Shown here one piece after another: positions 1-8,668 of a DNA stretch of 64,000 nucleotides. The stretch lies in assembly GCF_029626155.1 (NCBI RefSeq), contig NZ_JARUBL010000001.1:1302001-1366000 (forward strand), written 5' to 3'. Made by a program: the position numbers and the translations under genes. This DNA comes from Solwaraspora sp. WMMD1047. GTDB lineage: Bacteria > Actinomycetota > Actinomycetes > Mycobacteriales > Micromonosporaceae. The number at the start of each line of letters is the position of its first letter. The first letter of the stretch is position 1. The notes under the pieces are model-generated. The model ran no database searches, was not told the DNA's origin, and saw only the letters and a program-made list of their open reading frames with translations.

Positions 1-2538
1 CAGCGCCGCGACGACGGGCGACCGAAGCCGTACGTGGCGATGAAGCTCGACCCGCAGGCGATCCCGGACCTGCCGGCCCCCCGGCCAAAATACGAGATCT
101 TCGTCTACTCGCCCCGGTTCGAGGGCGTGCACCTGCGCTACGGCCCGGTGGCCCGAGGCGGACTGCGCTGGTCCGACCGGCGGGAGGACTTCCGCACCGA
201 GGTGCTCGGTCTGGTGAAGGCGCAGATGGTGAAGAACGCGGTGATCGTGCCGGTGGGCGCCAAGGGCGGCTTCGTGCTCAAGCAGAAGCCGGGCGACCGG
301 GACGAGGCGGTGGTCTGCTACCGGGAGTTCATCGCCGCCCTGCTGGACGTGACCGACAACCTGGAAGGCGGTCGGGTGGTGCCGCCGCCGGACGTGGTGC
401 GCCACGACGGCGACGACCCGTACCTGGTGGTGGCGGCCGACAAGGGGACGGCGAGCTTCTCCGACATCGCCAACGAGATCTCGCTGGCGCACGGTTTCTG
501 GCTGGCCGACGCGTTCGCCTCCGGCGGCTCGGCCGGCTACGACCACAAACGGATGGGCATCACCGCCCGGGGCGCCTGGGAGTCGGTCAAGCGGCACTTC
601 CGCGACCTGGGCCTCGACACCCAGACCGAGGACTTCACCGTGGTCGGCGTCGGCGACATGTCCGGCGACGTGTTCGGCAACGGGATGCTGCTCTCCGAGC
701 ACATCCGGCTGGTGGCCGCCTTCGACCACCGGCACATCTTCCTGGACCCCGACCCGGACCCGGCCCGCTCCTACGCGGAGCGCCGCCGGCTGTTCGACCT
801 GCCGCGCTCGTCGTGGTCCGACTACGACCAGGAGCTGATCTCCGACGGCGGCGGCGTCTTCGCGCGTACGGCGAAGTCGGTGCCGGTGACGCCGCAGGTC
901 CGCGCGGTGCTCGGCCTCGACGACGGGGTCGACGCGCTGTCGCCGCAGGAGTTGATGCGGGCGATCCTGGCCGCGCCGGTGGACCTGTTCTGGAACGGCG
1001 GCATCGGCACCTACGTGAAGGCGTCCACCCAGACCAACGCCGAGGTGGGGGACAAGTCCAACGACGCGATCCGGATCGACGGCCGGGACCTGCGGGTCCG
1101 GGTGGTCGGCGAGGGCGGGAACCTGGGCTTCACCCAGGCCGGCCGGGTCGAGTACGCGCTCACCGGCGGTCGGATCTTCACCGACTCGATCGACAACGCG
1201 GCCGGGGTGGACACCTCCGACCACGAGGTGAACATCAAGATTCTGCTCGGCGACGCGGTCGGCGACGGTGAGCTGACCATGCCGGACCGGGACGCGCTGC
1301 TGGCCGAGATGACCGACGAGGTCGCCGAGCTGGTGCTGCGGGACAACTACGACCAGGCCCGGGCGATCAGCAACTCGCTGGCCCAGGCCGCGTCGCTGCT
1401 GCCGGTGCACCGGCGGATCATCACCGACCTGGAGCGCTCCGGGCAGCTCATCCGGGAGTTGGAGGCGCTGCCGGCCGACGAGGAGCTGGCGGCGCGGGAG
1501 TCGGGGTTGACCGCTCCGGAGTTCGCGGTGCTGCTGGCGTACATCAAGATCGGTCTGGAGCGGGAGATCCTGGCCGACGGGATCGCCGACGAGGAGTGGA
1601 CCTCGGAGGTGTTGGCGGGCTACTTCCCGACGCCGCTGCGCGAGCGGTACGCCGACCGGATGCCGGGCCACCGACTGCGCCGGGACATCGTGACCACGGT
1701 GCTGGTGAACGAGGCGATCAACCGGGGCGGACTCACCTTCGTCTACCGGGTGGTGGAGGAGACCGCCGCCACCCCGGCCGACGTGATCCGGGCGTACGTG
1801 GTGGTGCGGGACGTGTTCCGGCTGCGGGAACTCTGGGCGGCGGTGGAGGCGCTGGACAACCAGGTCTCCACCGAGCTGCAGACGGCGGTCTACCTGGACA
1901 CCCGGCGGCTGCTGGACCGGGCGGTGCGCTGGCTGGTCACCAACCGGCGGTCGCCGATCGACGTGCCGACCGAGATCGCCCGGCTCCGGGACGGGGTGGC
2001 CCGGCTGCTGCCGGAGCTGGGCGGGCTCTTCTACGGCGCCGAGCGGGAGTCGTTGCTGGCCCACATCGACCTGCAGGTCGGTCGGGGGCTGCCGCGCGAG
2101 CTGGCGGAGCGGGCGACCAGGTTGATGTACAGCTTCGGGTTGCTCGACGTGGTCGAGGTGGCCACCGACACCGGCCGGGACACCGGCGAGGTGGCCTCGG
2201 TGTACTTCGTGATCTCGGACCGGTTCCGGGTGGACTCGCTGCTGTCGAAGATCTCGCTGCTGCCCCGGGAGGACCGGTGGCAGACGCTGGCCCGGATGGC
2301 GCTCCGCTACGACCTGTACGCGGCGCTGGCGGCGCTCACCGCCGAGGTGCTGGCCTCGACGCCGGCCGACGTGCCGGCCGAGCAGCGGGTGCACCAGTGG
2401 GAGGAGGCCAACGCCACCTCGATCACCCGGACCCGCAAGGCGATGGGCGAGTTCGACGAGTCACGGTCCGACCTGGCGGCCCTGTCGGTGTTGCTCCGGC
2501 AGATCCGGACCCTGGTCCGGACCTCCGCCGCGAGCTGA
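1..2538 (+). CDS. NAD-glutamate dehydrogenase, large type, C-terminal part
   Basis: Oxidative deamination of glutamate to 2-oxoglutarate with NAD in the cytoplasm. The reading frame is open from base 1, so the 5' end lies outside the window and 845 codons remain of a family that is usually about 1600 residues. The visible part begins just before the dehydrogenase core: ARGGLRWSDRREDFRTEVLG, then MVKNAVIVPVGAKGGFV with the catalytic-type lysine, then the Rossmann part (VVGVGDMSGDVFGNGML; GEGGNLGFTQAGR). The long helical C-terminal region typical of the large enzymes follows. The stop is followed at once by a perfect hairpin terminator. The family assignment is secure; oligomer state and allosteric control cannot be judged. 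Confidence 0.95.
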   Translation, partial: QRRDDGRPKPYVAMKLDPQAIPDLPAPRPKYEIFVYSPRFEGVHLRYGPVARGGLRWSDRREDFRTEVLGLVKAQMVKNAVIVPVGAKGGFVLKQKPGDRDEAVVCYREFIAALLDVTDNLEGGRVVPPPDVVRHDGDDPYLVVAADKGTASFSDIANEISLAHGFWLADAFASGGSAGYDHKRMGITARGAWESVKRHFRDLGLDTQTEDFTVVGVGDMSGDVFGNGMLLSEHIRLVAAFDHRHIFLDPDPDPARSYAERRRLFDLPRSSWSDYDQELISDGGGVFARTAKSVPVTPQVRAVLGLDDGVDALSPQELMRAILAAPVDLFWNGGIGTYVKASTQTNAEVGDKSNDAIRIDGRDLRVRVVGEGGNLGFTQAGRVEYALTGGRIFTDSIDNAAGVDTSDHEVNIKILLGDAVGDGELTMPDRDALLAEMTDEVAELVLRDNYDQARAISNSLAQAASLLPVHRRIITDLERSGQLIRELEALPADEELAARESGLTAPEFAVLLAYIKIGLEREILADGIADEEWTSEVLAGYFPTPLRERYADRMPGHRLRRDIVTTVLVNEAINRGGLTFVYRVVEETAATPADVIRAYVVVRDVFRLRELWAAVEALDNQVSTELQTAVYLDTRRLLDRAVRWLVTNRRSPIDVPTEIARLRDGVARLLPELGGLFYGAERESLLAHIDLQVGRGLPRELAERATRLMYSFGLLDVVEVATDTGRDTGEVASVYFVISDRFRVDSLLSKISLLPREDRWQTLARMALRYDLYAALAALTAEVLASTPADVPAEQRVHQWEEANATSITRTRKAMGEFDESRSDLAALSVLLRQIRTLVRTSAAS

Positions 2539-2579
2539 CCGGCGGCGGCGCGGGGCAGGTGACCCCGCGCCGCCGCCGG
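2539..2579. terminator. Perfect 17-bp hairpin after glutamate dehydrogenase
   Basis: Arms 2539-2555 (CCGGCGGCGGCGCGGGG) and 2563-2579 are exact reverse complements around a 7-base loop. The hairpin starts at the base after the stop codon. There is no T-run, as is common in actinobacteria. It can also stop the leftward sortase transcript. Two direct copies of an 18-base sequence follow at 2589-2606 and 2608-2625. Confidence 0.8.
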
Positions 2580-2637
2580 GCGGGCCTTCGGTCGCGTCGC
2601 AGCCGCCCGGTCGCGTCGCAGCCGCGCCCCGGCTGCG

Positions 2638-3462
2638 TCACAGCCGGGGTGCCCCCGCGATGGTGGCGAACACGATGATGTTGTCCGGATAGTTGCCCGT
2701 CTTCTGGTCGAACCGGCCGCCGCAGGTCACCACCCGCAGGGTGGGAAACGCGGTACGGCTGTAGACGAGGTCGGTCGGGAAGGCCGTCTTCGGGAACGAC
2801 TTGACCGCGTCGACCACGAAGGTGGCGTCCTTGCCGTCCTTGCGGTTGACGGTGATCTTGTCTCCCGGCCGGAGCAGGCCGAGCTTGAAGAAGACCGCCG
2901 GACCGGTCTTGTGCGAGTCGACGTGCCCGACGACCACCGCCGCGCCGACCTCACCGGGGCTCGGTCCCAGGTTGAACCAGCCCGCGTGCTGGGCCTGGTC
3001 CAGCGAAGGCACCTGGACCATGCCCTCCTTGTCCAGTCCGAGGGAGAGGGTCTTGGCCTTCACGCCGATCTTCGGGATCCGGATGCCGACCGGTTCGGAC
3101 CGGGGCAGCGGTGCCGGCCCGGTCGGGCTCGGCGCGGCGGTCGGGGTGGCCGGGCCACCGGGCGTGGGTCCGGTGGTCGGCGCCGCGGTGCCGGTCGGCG
3201 CCGGTATCGCGGTCGCCGTGGCGGATGACAGATCGGTCGGCCCGGCGCCCGGAGGTACCGCCAGCAGCGACGCGAGGTCGCTCGGGGCGGCCTCGGCCGG
3301 TGGCTGCGGCGGTGCCTCCGGCTCACCGGTGAAGGCCACCACGATCAGCCCGCTGCCGCCGAGGGCCAGCGCGGCGACGACGGCGACGCCGGCGGCGCGC
3401 CACGGTGACCCGTGACTGCCGCCGGCGCCCCTAGCCGCCGGGTTTTCAGGCGAGCGTGCCAT
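2638..3462 (-). CDS. Class F sortase
   Basis: A cysteine transpeptidase expected to anchor surface proteins. The 274 residues have a short basic N terminus, a membrane segment at about 23-44, a long Pro/Thr/Ala-rich stalk (about 45-118) and a sortase domain from about 122. The catalytic histidine is H180 in VVGHVDS and the cysteine is C247 in VVTCGGRFD, with R250 a candidate arginine. The C-terminal YPDNIIVFA strand is typical of class F. It overlaps the end of the upstream gene by 17 bases, so it is co-transcribed and probably translationally coupled to its likely substrate. Class F substrates are poorly known, so the pairing is the most useful clue to its job. Confidence 0.9.
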   Translation of the reverse strand: MARSPENPAARGAGGSHGSPWRAAGVAVVAALALGGSGLIVVAFTGEPEAPPQPPAEAAPSDLASLLAVPPGAGPTDLSSATATAIPAPTGTAAPTTGPTPGGPATPTAAPSPTGPAPLPRSEPVGIRIPKIGVKAKTLSLGLDKEGMVQVPSLDQAQHAGWFNLGPSPGEVGAAVVVGHVDSHKTGPAVFFKLGLLRPGDKITVNRKDGKDATFVVDAVKSFPKTAFPTDLVYSRTAFPTLRVVTCGGRFDQKTGNYPDNIIVFATIAGAPRL

Positions 3463-4174
3463 TGGTACGCCGCCGCATCAGCATGACGCCGCCCAGCGCC
3501 GCGGCGCCGAGCAGGCCGGCTCCGCTCGTGGCCAACGCGGTGTTGGCGCCGGTCGAACCGCCGTCGCCGCCGTGCACCCAGCCCTTCGGGGCCACCTTGA
3601 GCTCACCCTCGGCGCACTGGCCGACGAGCTCGTAGTGGCCCGGCGTGGTGTCCCACGGAATCTTCACCGTGGCGTAGTAGACGAACTTCTCGTCCTTCTC
3701 GTGGTGCTCGTCCTTCTTGCCCTCCTCGGCCGCCGCAGCGTCCTCGGCGTCCGCCTTGGGCTCCTTCTTGTCCGCTGCGTCGTCCTTGGCGGAGCCGCCC
3801 CAGCCGCCCTCTTCCTCGGCGCCGTTCGACCCGCCCCAGGAGCCTTCCTCCTCGCCCCAGGAGCCCTCGTCGCCCCAGGAGCCCTCCTCGCCCCACTTGT
3901 CCCCGTGCTTCTTGGGTACGAGGTCGACCTCGCCCGTGATCTCGGTCCAGGCCCACGGCGCGTCCTGCGCCTCTTCGCAGATCTCGACGATCTTGACCTT
4001 GTGGCCGGCCTTGACCCACTCCGGGTAGGTGAAGATCTTGTTGACCTCCTCCGGTGCCGGCTCCGGCGCCGGCGTGGGTCCGTCCGCGAGCGCAATGCCA
4101 GGTGCGCCGATGAGCAGGGACGCGCCGCCGAGAGCTGCTCCGGCCACCATCTTGCCGAGGAACTTCTTAGCCAT
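3446..4174 (-). CDS. Secreted acidic protein with sortase-like cell-wall sorting tail
   Basis: I do not recognise a named family. The start at 4174 is chosen because GGAGGAG lies five to six bases upstream; an in-frame start at 4225 lacks this. The 242-residue product has a signal peptide (1-30, ending ALA-D) and a folded region with one likely disulfide (C66, C187). That region is interrupted by an acidic Trp/Gly repeat (about 94-128, WGEEGS-like units) and an Asp/Glu/Lys/His-rich stretch (130-163). The tail reads LATSG (214-218), a hydrophobic span, then RRR (234-236). This matches the architecture of a sorting signal with serine in place of the usual threonine. It is the first gene of an operon with a class F sortase, so it is probably that enzyme's substrate (inference). 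Confidence 0.8.
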   Translation of the reverse strand: MAKKFLGKMVAGAALGGASLLIGAPGIALADGPTPAPEPAPEEVNKIFTYPEWVKAGHKVKIVEICEEAQDAPWAWTEITGEVDLVPKKHGDKWGEEGSWGDEGSWGEEEGSWGGSNGAEEEGGWGGSAKDDAADKKEPKADAEDAAAAEEGKKDEHHEKDEKFVYYATVKIPWDTTPGHYELVGQCAEGELKVAPKGWVHGGDGGSTGANTALATSGAGLLGAAALGGVMLMRRRTNGTLA

Positions 4175-4780
4175 GACTCCTCCTCTTCCCTTTGTCGCCT
4201 TCGGCCCGGCGGGCAGCCGAGCCATGACCGAGGCTAGCGCGTTCGCGAGCTTTCATCGTATTAAAGCGGCTATTTCCAACCTCGCCCTTATGGCGACGGT
4301 TTGTGGTATTTGCCGTGCGCGCGTGGTCTGGGCTGGTCGATGGTCATTGGGGCCGGACGGCGGGTCAGCCGGGCGACGACCGTTATCGGTTCCCCGGGGC
4401 CTGCCCGTCCCGTCGCTGCCCGCGAGGTCCGGTTCGAGCGACCGGCTTTCCGGTGCTGGGAGGGGTGTTGCGGCCCCTTGCGTCACAACGGCCCCGGCGC
4501 TTTCAAGGGTCGCGGTAGCACCGAAAGCGGCGCTCGGCGTGATGGGGGATGGCGCGGGGCAAAGGCCGCTTTTGATTCGGATATTGCGCTATTTACAAAC
4601 AACGCCGCAGTAGGTCGTCAAACGCGCAAGTGCACTGTCCACATTACGTGCACCGTCCCCTTTCCGCCCGCATTCGGCGGGACGTGAAAGGTGTTCCCGT
4701 TGCCGCGTCCACAGCGGAGACAGGCCGGCCGCCGGCCGGACCCGTCACGGGCCCGGCCGGCGGCCTGGTGGCTCGGCGGT
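4175..4780. other. 606-base non-coding region between the sortase operon and the TerC gene
   Basis: No convincing gene was found. It holds the upstream region of the sortase-substrate gene, including a possible leftward -10 element TAGCCT at 4236-4231. There are several unusually AT-rich patches (about 4253-4290 and 4568-4605) and the terC-side terminator at 4727-4765. The short frames here have no ribosome binding site and no recognisable product. Confidence 0.5.
4727..4765. terminator. Hairpin downstream of the TerC-family gene
   Basis: GGCCGCCGGCCGG (4727-4739) pairs perfectly with 4753-4765. After one mismatch, CCCG pairs with CGGG around a 3-base loop. It lies 16 bases past the leftward stop codon and is a likely intrinsic terminator. 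Confidence 0.7.
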
Positions 4781-5605
4781 CTAGTGGCTGTCGGCGGGCG
4801 TGCCGGTCGAGGTCCCGGCCGGCGCGGACTCGGCCGCCGTCCGCTGCTTGACGTAGGTCGGGTGCAGGTGCACCGGCTCGGCGGTCTTGCCGCGACGGCG
4901 CTCCGCCCGGGCCCGGGCCCGCAGGTTGAGGAACTCGACGAAGACCGAGAAGGCGATCGGGCCGTAGACGTACCCCTTGGGGATGTGCTGGTCCAGGCCC
5001 TCGGCGATCAGGCTGCCGCCGATCAGCAGCAGGAAGGAGAGGGCGAGCATCTTCACGGTCGGGTGCCGGTTGACGAAGTCGCTGATCGCGCCGGCCGAGA
5101 TGAGCATGATCGCCATCGCCACCACGACGGCGGCGACCATGATGAAGAGCTGGTCGACCATGCCGACCGCGGTGATCACCGAGTCCAGCGAGAAGACGAT
5201 GTCCAGGATGAGGATCTGGATGATGACGCTGGTGAAGGTGGCGGCCTTGCGCGACTCCGAGCCGGCGTGGCCCTCCAGGTTCTCGTGGATCTCGTAGGTC
5301 GCCTTGGCGAGCAGGAACGCCCCACCGAGCAGCAGGATCAGGTCCCGCCCGGAGATCTCCTGACCGAAGACCGTGAACAGTGGCGCGGTCAGGCCGATCA
5401 CCCAGGAGAGCGAGGCGAGCAGCAGCAGTCGGGTGACCAACGCGAGGGAGAGGCCGATGGTGCGGGCCCGGGCCTGCTGGTGTTCGGGCAGCCGGCCGGC
5501 CAGGATCGAGATGAAGACGATGTTGTCGATGCCGAGGACGACCTCCAGCAGGAGCAGGGTGGCGAAGGCTACCCAGAGCTCGGGCTGCAGTAGAAGCTCG
5601 ATCAT
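4781..5605 (-). CDS. TerC-family integral membrane protein
   Basis: The 274-residue protein has about seven membrane helices. It carries the TerC hallmarks: an acidic residue within a membrane helix in LLLEVVLGIDNIVFISIL near the N terminus and a second Asp-rich helix, ILDIVFSLDSVITAVGMV, about two thirds of the way to the middle. Members of this family are linked to metal-ion export, mainly manganese, sometimes to co-translational metal loading of exported enzymes, and to tellurite resistance. The precise substrate cannot be read from sequence. GGGAGA lies close upstream of the ATG. It stands alone: a terminator follows, and upstream is the divergent cellulase. The last 45 residues are hydrophilic and variable. 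Confidence 0.9.
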   Translation of the reverse strand: MIELLLQPELWVAFATLLLLEVVLGIDNIVFISILAGRLPEHQQARARTIGLSLALVTRLLLLASLSWVIGLTAPLFTVFGQEISGRDLILLLGGAFLLAKATYEIHENLEGHAGSESRKAATFTSVIIQILILDIVFSLDSVITAVGMVDQLFIMVAAVVVAMAIMLISAGAISDFVNRHPTVKMLALSFLLLIGGSLIAEGLDQHIPKGYVYGPIAFSVFVEFLNLRARARAERRRGKTAEPVHLHPTYVKQRTAAESAPAGTSTGTPADSH

Positions 5606-6023
5606 CAGTTCTCCCAGGTGAGATCGCCCGTCCGGGCGTACGTCGGTCGCGGATCATCGTCCTACACGGAGTCGAGAGGGTGCCACCGGGAGGGTGCGGG
5701 CCGGGCGACCCGGGCGGGAAATTCATCGCCATCTTTCGGTTGCGGTTGTGGTGGAAGCGCTCCCATGCAAGAATTCAGGGACTGTGCTGGGGGAGCCACA
5801 CCGCGCAGTCGATGCCGAGGGCATCCGGTTCTCCGGACGGTGTCGAGACACGGCCGCTTGCTGACGGCCGGCACCACCACCACGTAGTTGCTGCTGCCCG
5901 TCCGGGTGCGGGCACCGTAGTCCCCCCATGGCGCCTTGTGACGTCCCCACCTCTTGCGACGTCCGCAGGCCGCCTCGCCGGGCGCCGTCATCGGAGCCTC
6001 GGCTGGCCCAAGGAGATCAGTGC
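5606..6023. other. 418-base divergent intergenic region, TerC gene / cellulase
   Basis: It contains the CebR/CelR-like palindrome at 5752-5765 and a weak promoter-like pair around it (TTGTGG 5746-5751, 17-base spacer, AAGAAT 5769-5774). If that promoter is real, the cellulase mRNA has an untranslated leader of about 240 bases. No riboswitch was recognised upstream of the TerC gene, although some relatives are controlled by the yybP-ykoY manganese riboswitch. Confidence 0.5.
5752..5765. promoter_or_regulatory. CebR/CelR-like operator
   Basis: TGGAAGCGCTCCCA differs at one position from TGGGAGCGCTCCCA. That 14-bp palindrome is bound by the LacI-family cellobiose-responsive repressors CelR of Thermobifida and CebR of Streptomyces. 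It lies 259 bases before the cellulase start and inside the spacer of a possible promoter, where a bound repressor would block transcription. No LacI-family gene is in this window, so the regulator would be encoded elsewhere. Confidence 0.75.
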
Positions 6024-7814
6024 ATGAATTTACGGAGTAGGTTGTCCGGCCGCCGCAAGGCGCTGGCGCTGGCGGGCGCGGGCACCCTGGTGGCCGCCGG
6101 CCTCGTCACCATCCCGGTCACCGCGGCGTTCGCGGCCCCGGGGTGCAACGTGACGTACGCGGCCAACCAGTGGCAGGGCGGCTTCACCGCCAACGTCACC
6201 ATCAACAACATCGGTGACCCGCTGACCAGCTGGACGCTGCGGTTCACCTTCCCGAACAGCAGCCAGCGGGTGCAGCAGGGCTGGTCGGCGAACTGGACCC
6301 AGTCCGGCAGCCAGGTGACCGCCACCAACATGGCGTGGAACGGAAACCTCGCCACCGGCGCCTCCACCAGCATCGGCTTCAACGGTGCGTGGAGCGGCAG
6401 CAACCCGGCGCCGACCGCGTTCACCATCAACGGGGTGGCGTGCAACGGCGGCCAGCAGCCCACCACGCCGCCGCCGAACCCGACGACGCCGCCGCCGAAC
6501 CCGACCACCCCGCCGCCGAACCCGACGACGCCGCCGCCGAACCCGACGACGCCGCCGCCCGGACAGCGGGTCGACAACCCGTACGTCGGCGCCCGTGGCT
6601 ACGTCAACCCGGAGTGGTCGGCCAAGGCCGCCGCCGAGCCCGGTGGCGACCGGATCTCCAACATCTCGACGGCCGTCTGGCTGGACCGGCGGGCCGCGAT
6701 CGAGGGCACCCCGGACAGCAGCTCGAACGGTCCGATGGGTCTCGCCGACCACCTCGACGAGGCACTGGTGCAGGCCAACGGGCAGCCGCTGACGATCCAG
6801 ATCGTCATCTACAACCTGCCCGGCCGGGACTGCGCCGCGCTCGCCTCCAACGGTGAGCTGGGCCCGGACGACCTGCCCATCTACAAGTCCGAGTACATCG
6901 ACCCGATCGCCGCGATCATGGGCGACACGAAGTACCGCAGCCTGCGGATCGTCGCGATCATCGAGATCGACTCGCTGCCGAACCTGGTGACCAACACCGG
7001 TTCGCGGGAGACCGCGACGGCGGCCTGCGACACCATGCTGGCCAACCGCGGCTACGTCGACGGTGTCGGCTACGCGCTGGCCAAGCTGGGCGCGATCCCG
7101 AACGTCTACAACTACGTGGACGCCGGCCACCACGGCTGGATCGGCTGGGACAGCAACTTCCGTCCCTCGGCGCAGATCTTCGCCCAGGCCGCCCGTGCCT
7201 CGGGCAGCACCCCGGCGAACGTGCACGGCTTCATCGCCAACACCGCCAACTACTCGGCCACCGTCGAGCCCTACCTGACGATCACCGAGCAGAACCGCCA
7301 GTCCGACTGGATCGACTGGAACCAGTACGTGGACGAGCAGTCGTTCGCCCAGGCACTGCGGACCGAACTGATCTCGCAGGGCTTCTCGTCGAACATCGGC
7401 ATGCTGATCGACACCTCCCGCAACGGGTGGGGCGGCCCCGACCGGCCGACCGGTCCGGTGACCAGCGGTGACATCAACGAACAGGTCGACGGCTCCCGCA
7501 TCGACCGCCGGATCCACCTCGGCAACTGGTGCAACCAGAGCGGCGCCGGCCTCGGCGAGCGTCCGCGGGCCGCGCCGGCCCCTGGCATCGACGCCTACGT
7601 CTGGGTCAAGCCGCCGGGTGAGTCGGACGGCTCCAGCACCCTGATCGACAACGATGAGGGCAAGGGCTTCGACCGGATGTGCGACCCGACCTACGGCGGC
7701 AACGTGCGCAACGGCAACAACCCCAGCGGTGCGCTCCCGGGCGCCCCGATCTCGGGCGCCTGGTTCTCCGCTCAGCTCCAGGAGCTGATGGAGAACGCCT
7801 ACCCGCCGCTGTAG
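6024..7814 (+). CDS. Secreted GH6 cellulase (cellobiohydrolase type) with CBM2
   Basis: Cleaves cellulose chains, probably releasing cellobiose. The ATG at 6024 has AAGGAG nine bases upstream and gives 596 residues; an earlier in-frame start would spoil the signal peptide. Order: signal peptide (1-38, ending AFA), CBM2 cellulose-binding module (about 39-141, closed by C41 and C140), a linker of TTPPPNP units (147-180) and the GH6 catalytic domain (181-596). GH6 signatures are YNLPGRDCAALASNGE with D269, and IIEIDSLPNLVTN with D316 as candidate general acid; this second signature has Ile where Pro is usual. GHHGWIGW is also typical. A CebR-like operator upstream and a strong hairpin downstream make it a single-gene unit. 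Confidence 0.95.
   Translation: MNLRSRLSGRRKALALAGAGTLVAAGLVTIPVTAAFAAPGCNVTYAANQWQGGFTANVTINNIGDPLTSWTLRFTFPNSSQRVQQGWSANWTQSGSQVTATNMAWNGNLATGASTSIGFNGAWSGSNPAPTAFTINGVACNGGQQPTTPPPNPTTPPPNPTTPPPNPTTPPPNPTTPPPGQRVDNPYVGARGYVNPEWSAKAAAEPGGDRISNISTAVWLDRRAAIEGTPDSSSNGPMGLADHLDEALVQANGQPLTIQIVIYNLPGRDCAALASNGELGPDDLPIYKSEYIDPIAAIMGDTKYRSLRIVAIIEIDSLPNLVTNTGSRETATAACDTMLANRGYVDGVGYALAKLGAIPNVYNYVDAGHHGWIGWDSNFRPSAQIFAQAARASGSTPANVHGFIANTANYSATVEPYLTITEQNRQSDWIDWNQYVDEQSFAQALRTELISQGFSSNIGMLIDTSRNGWGGPDRPTGPVTSGDINEQVDGSRIDRRIHLGNWCNQSGAGLGERPRAAPAPGIDAYVWVKPPGESDGSSTLIDNDEGKGFDRMCDPTYGGNVRNGNNPSGALPGAPISGAWFSAQLQELMENAYPPL
6462..6563 (+). repeat. 21-bp tandem repeat encoding the TTPPPNP linker
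   Basis: About five units of accacgccgccgccgaaccc-type sequence in frame with the cellulase. They encode the Pro/Thr linker between CBM2 and the GH6 domain. Copy number is likely to vary between strains. Confidence 0.85.
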
Positions 7815-7890
7815 GTCGACCGCCGGCCGGATCGACCTGTTCGGTCCGGCCGGTCCGATCGAAGCGGTAGCACCGCGCACCACCCGAGTG

Positions 7891-7926
7891 ATCCCTGGTC
7901 CCGCCGCAGCTGGCGGGACCAGGGAT
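7891..7926. terminator. Perfect 15-bp hairpin between cellulase and leftward gene
   Basis: ATCCCTGGTCCCGCC (7891-7905) and 7912-7926 are exact reverse complements with a 6-base loop. It lies 76 bases past the cellulase stop and 138 bases before the end of the convergent gene, so it can act on both strands. Confidence 0.85.
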
Positions 7927-8064
7927 CGCCGTGTCCGTACCGCATCTCGGTCGCCGCGGCCGTCGCTGTGACGGAGTCCGTCGGCCGGGTCTCATCGGCC
8001 GGGTCTCATTCGGTCCTGCGGCCTTCCGTCTCGCTCCAGCATCCGGCAGGTGCCGGCGTCCGGT

Positions 8065-8427
8065 TCAGGGGACGGTGCGCTCGACCGCCGCCGGCCCGTC
8101 GTGTTCCAACTCCTCGCGGGCCCGTTCGATGTTCTGCGGGTTCGGCTCGCGCCCCTGCGCCGCCGCCAGGTCCGCCGGCTCCCAGGGCTGCTCGGCGCCG
8201 GTGCGGGCGTCGCTGCCCGGTGATCCCGCACCGTACGCGTCGCCGATCACATCCTCGGTCGGGGGCCGGTCCGCCGGCACCTCGTCGGGTCCGGTGAAGC
8301 GGGGGGTGTCCCGGTCAGGTCCACCACCGGCCGCGAGCTGCGGCACCGTGGTCTCGTCGTCCACCGCCGCGGCCACCTCCGGGGTCTCCTCCAACGGCTG
8401 TCCGGACTCGCGGTCTCGTCGTGTCAT
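8065..8427 (-). CDS. Small acidic hydrophilic protein of unknown function
   Basis: Not a family I can name. It is 120 residues, strongly hydrophilic and acidic, probably largely disordered, with no membrane segment or signal peptide. The ATG is preceded by GGGAGGA at a good distance, which together with biased codon use supports it as real. The C-terminal third (ADLAAAQGREPNPQNIERAR and onward) looks helical. It stands alone, with the cellulase terminator downstream. Confidence 0.65.
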   Translation of the reverse strand: MTRRDRESGQPLEETPEVAAAVDDETTVPQLAAGGGPDRDTPRFTGPDEVPADRPPTEDVIGDAYGAGSPGSDARTGAEQPWEPADLAAAQGREPNPQNIERAREELEHDGPAAVERTVP

Positions 8428-8613
8428 GCCTGATCCTCCCGGCTCCGCCCGGGTGCCCCGGCGCTCGTGCGCGCCTCGTCGACCACCGGATCACCCGCTG
8501 CTCGCCGGCTACCCGTCCCGCGCCCGGTCATGCCACCGGCCCGCGGGAGAATCCGCCCCAGGAGGAGCGCGCCCGGCAGCCGCGGGTGCGGACCGCCGGG
8601 CCGGTGACGCACC

Positions 8614-8650
8614 GCGGCCCGGCATCCTTCGGTGCGGAGTGCCGGGCCGC
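8614..8650 (-). terminator. Hairpin downstream of the acidic repeat protein
   Basis: GCGGCCCGGCA (8614-8624) pairs perfectly with 8640-8650 around a 15-base loop that can fold further. It lies just beyond the leftward stop codon at 8669. Confidence 0.6.
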
Positions 8651-8668
8651 GCTGGCGAACGCCCACCC

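Noticed and set aside
5606-5751. yybP-ykoY manganese riboswitch upstream of the TerC-family gene
   Set aside because: I could not find the conserved helix and loop sequences. A covariance-model search would settle it.
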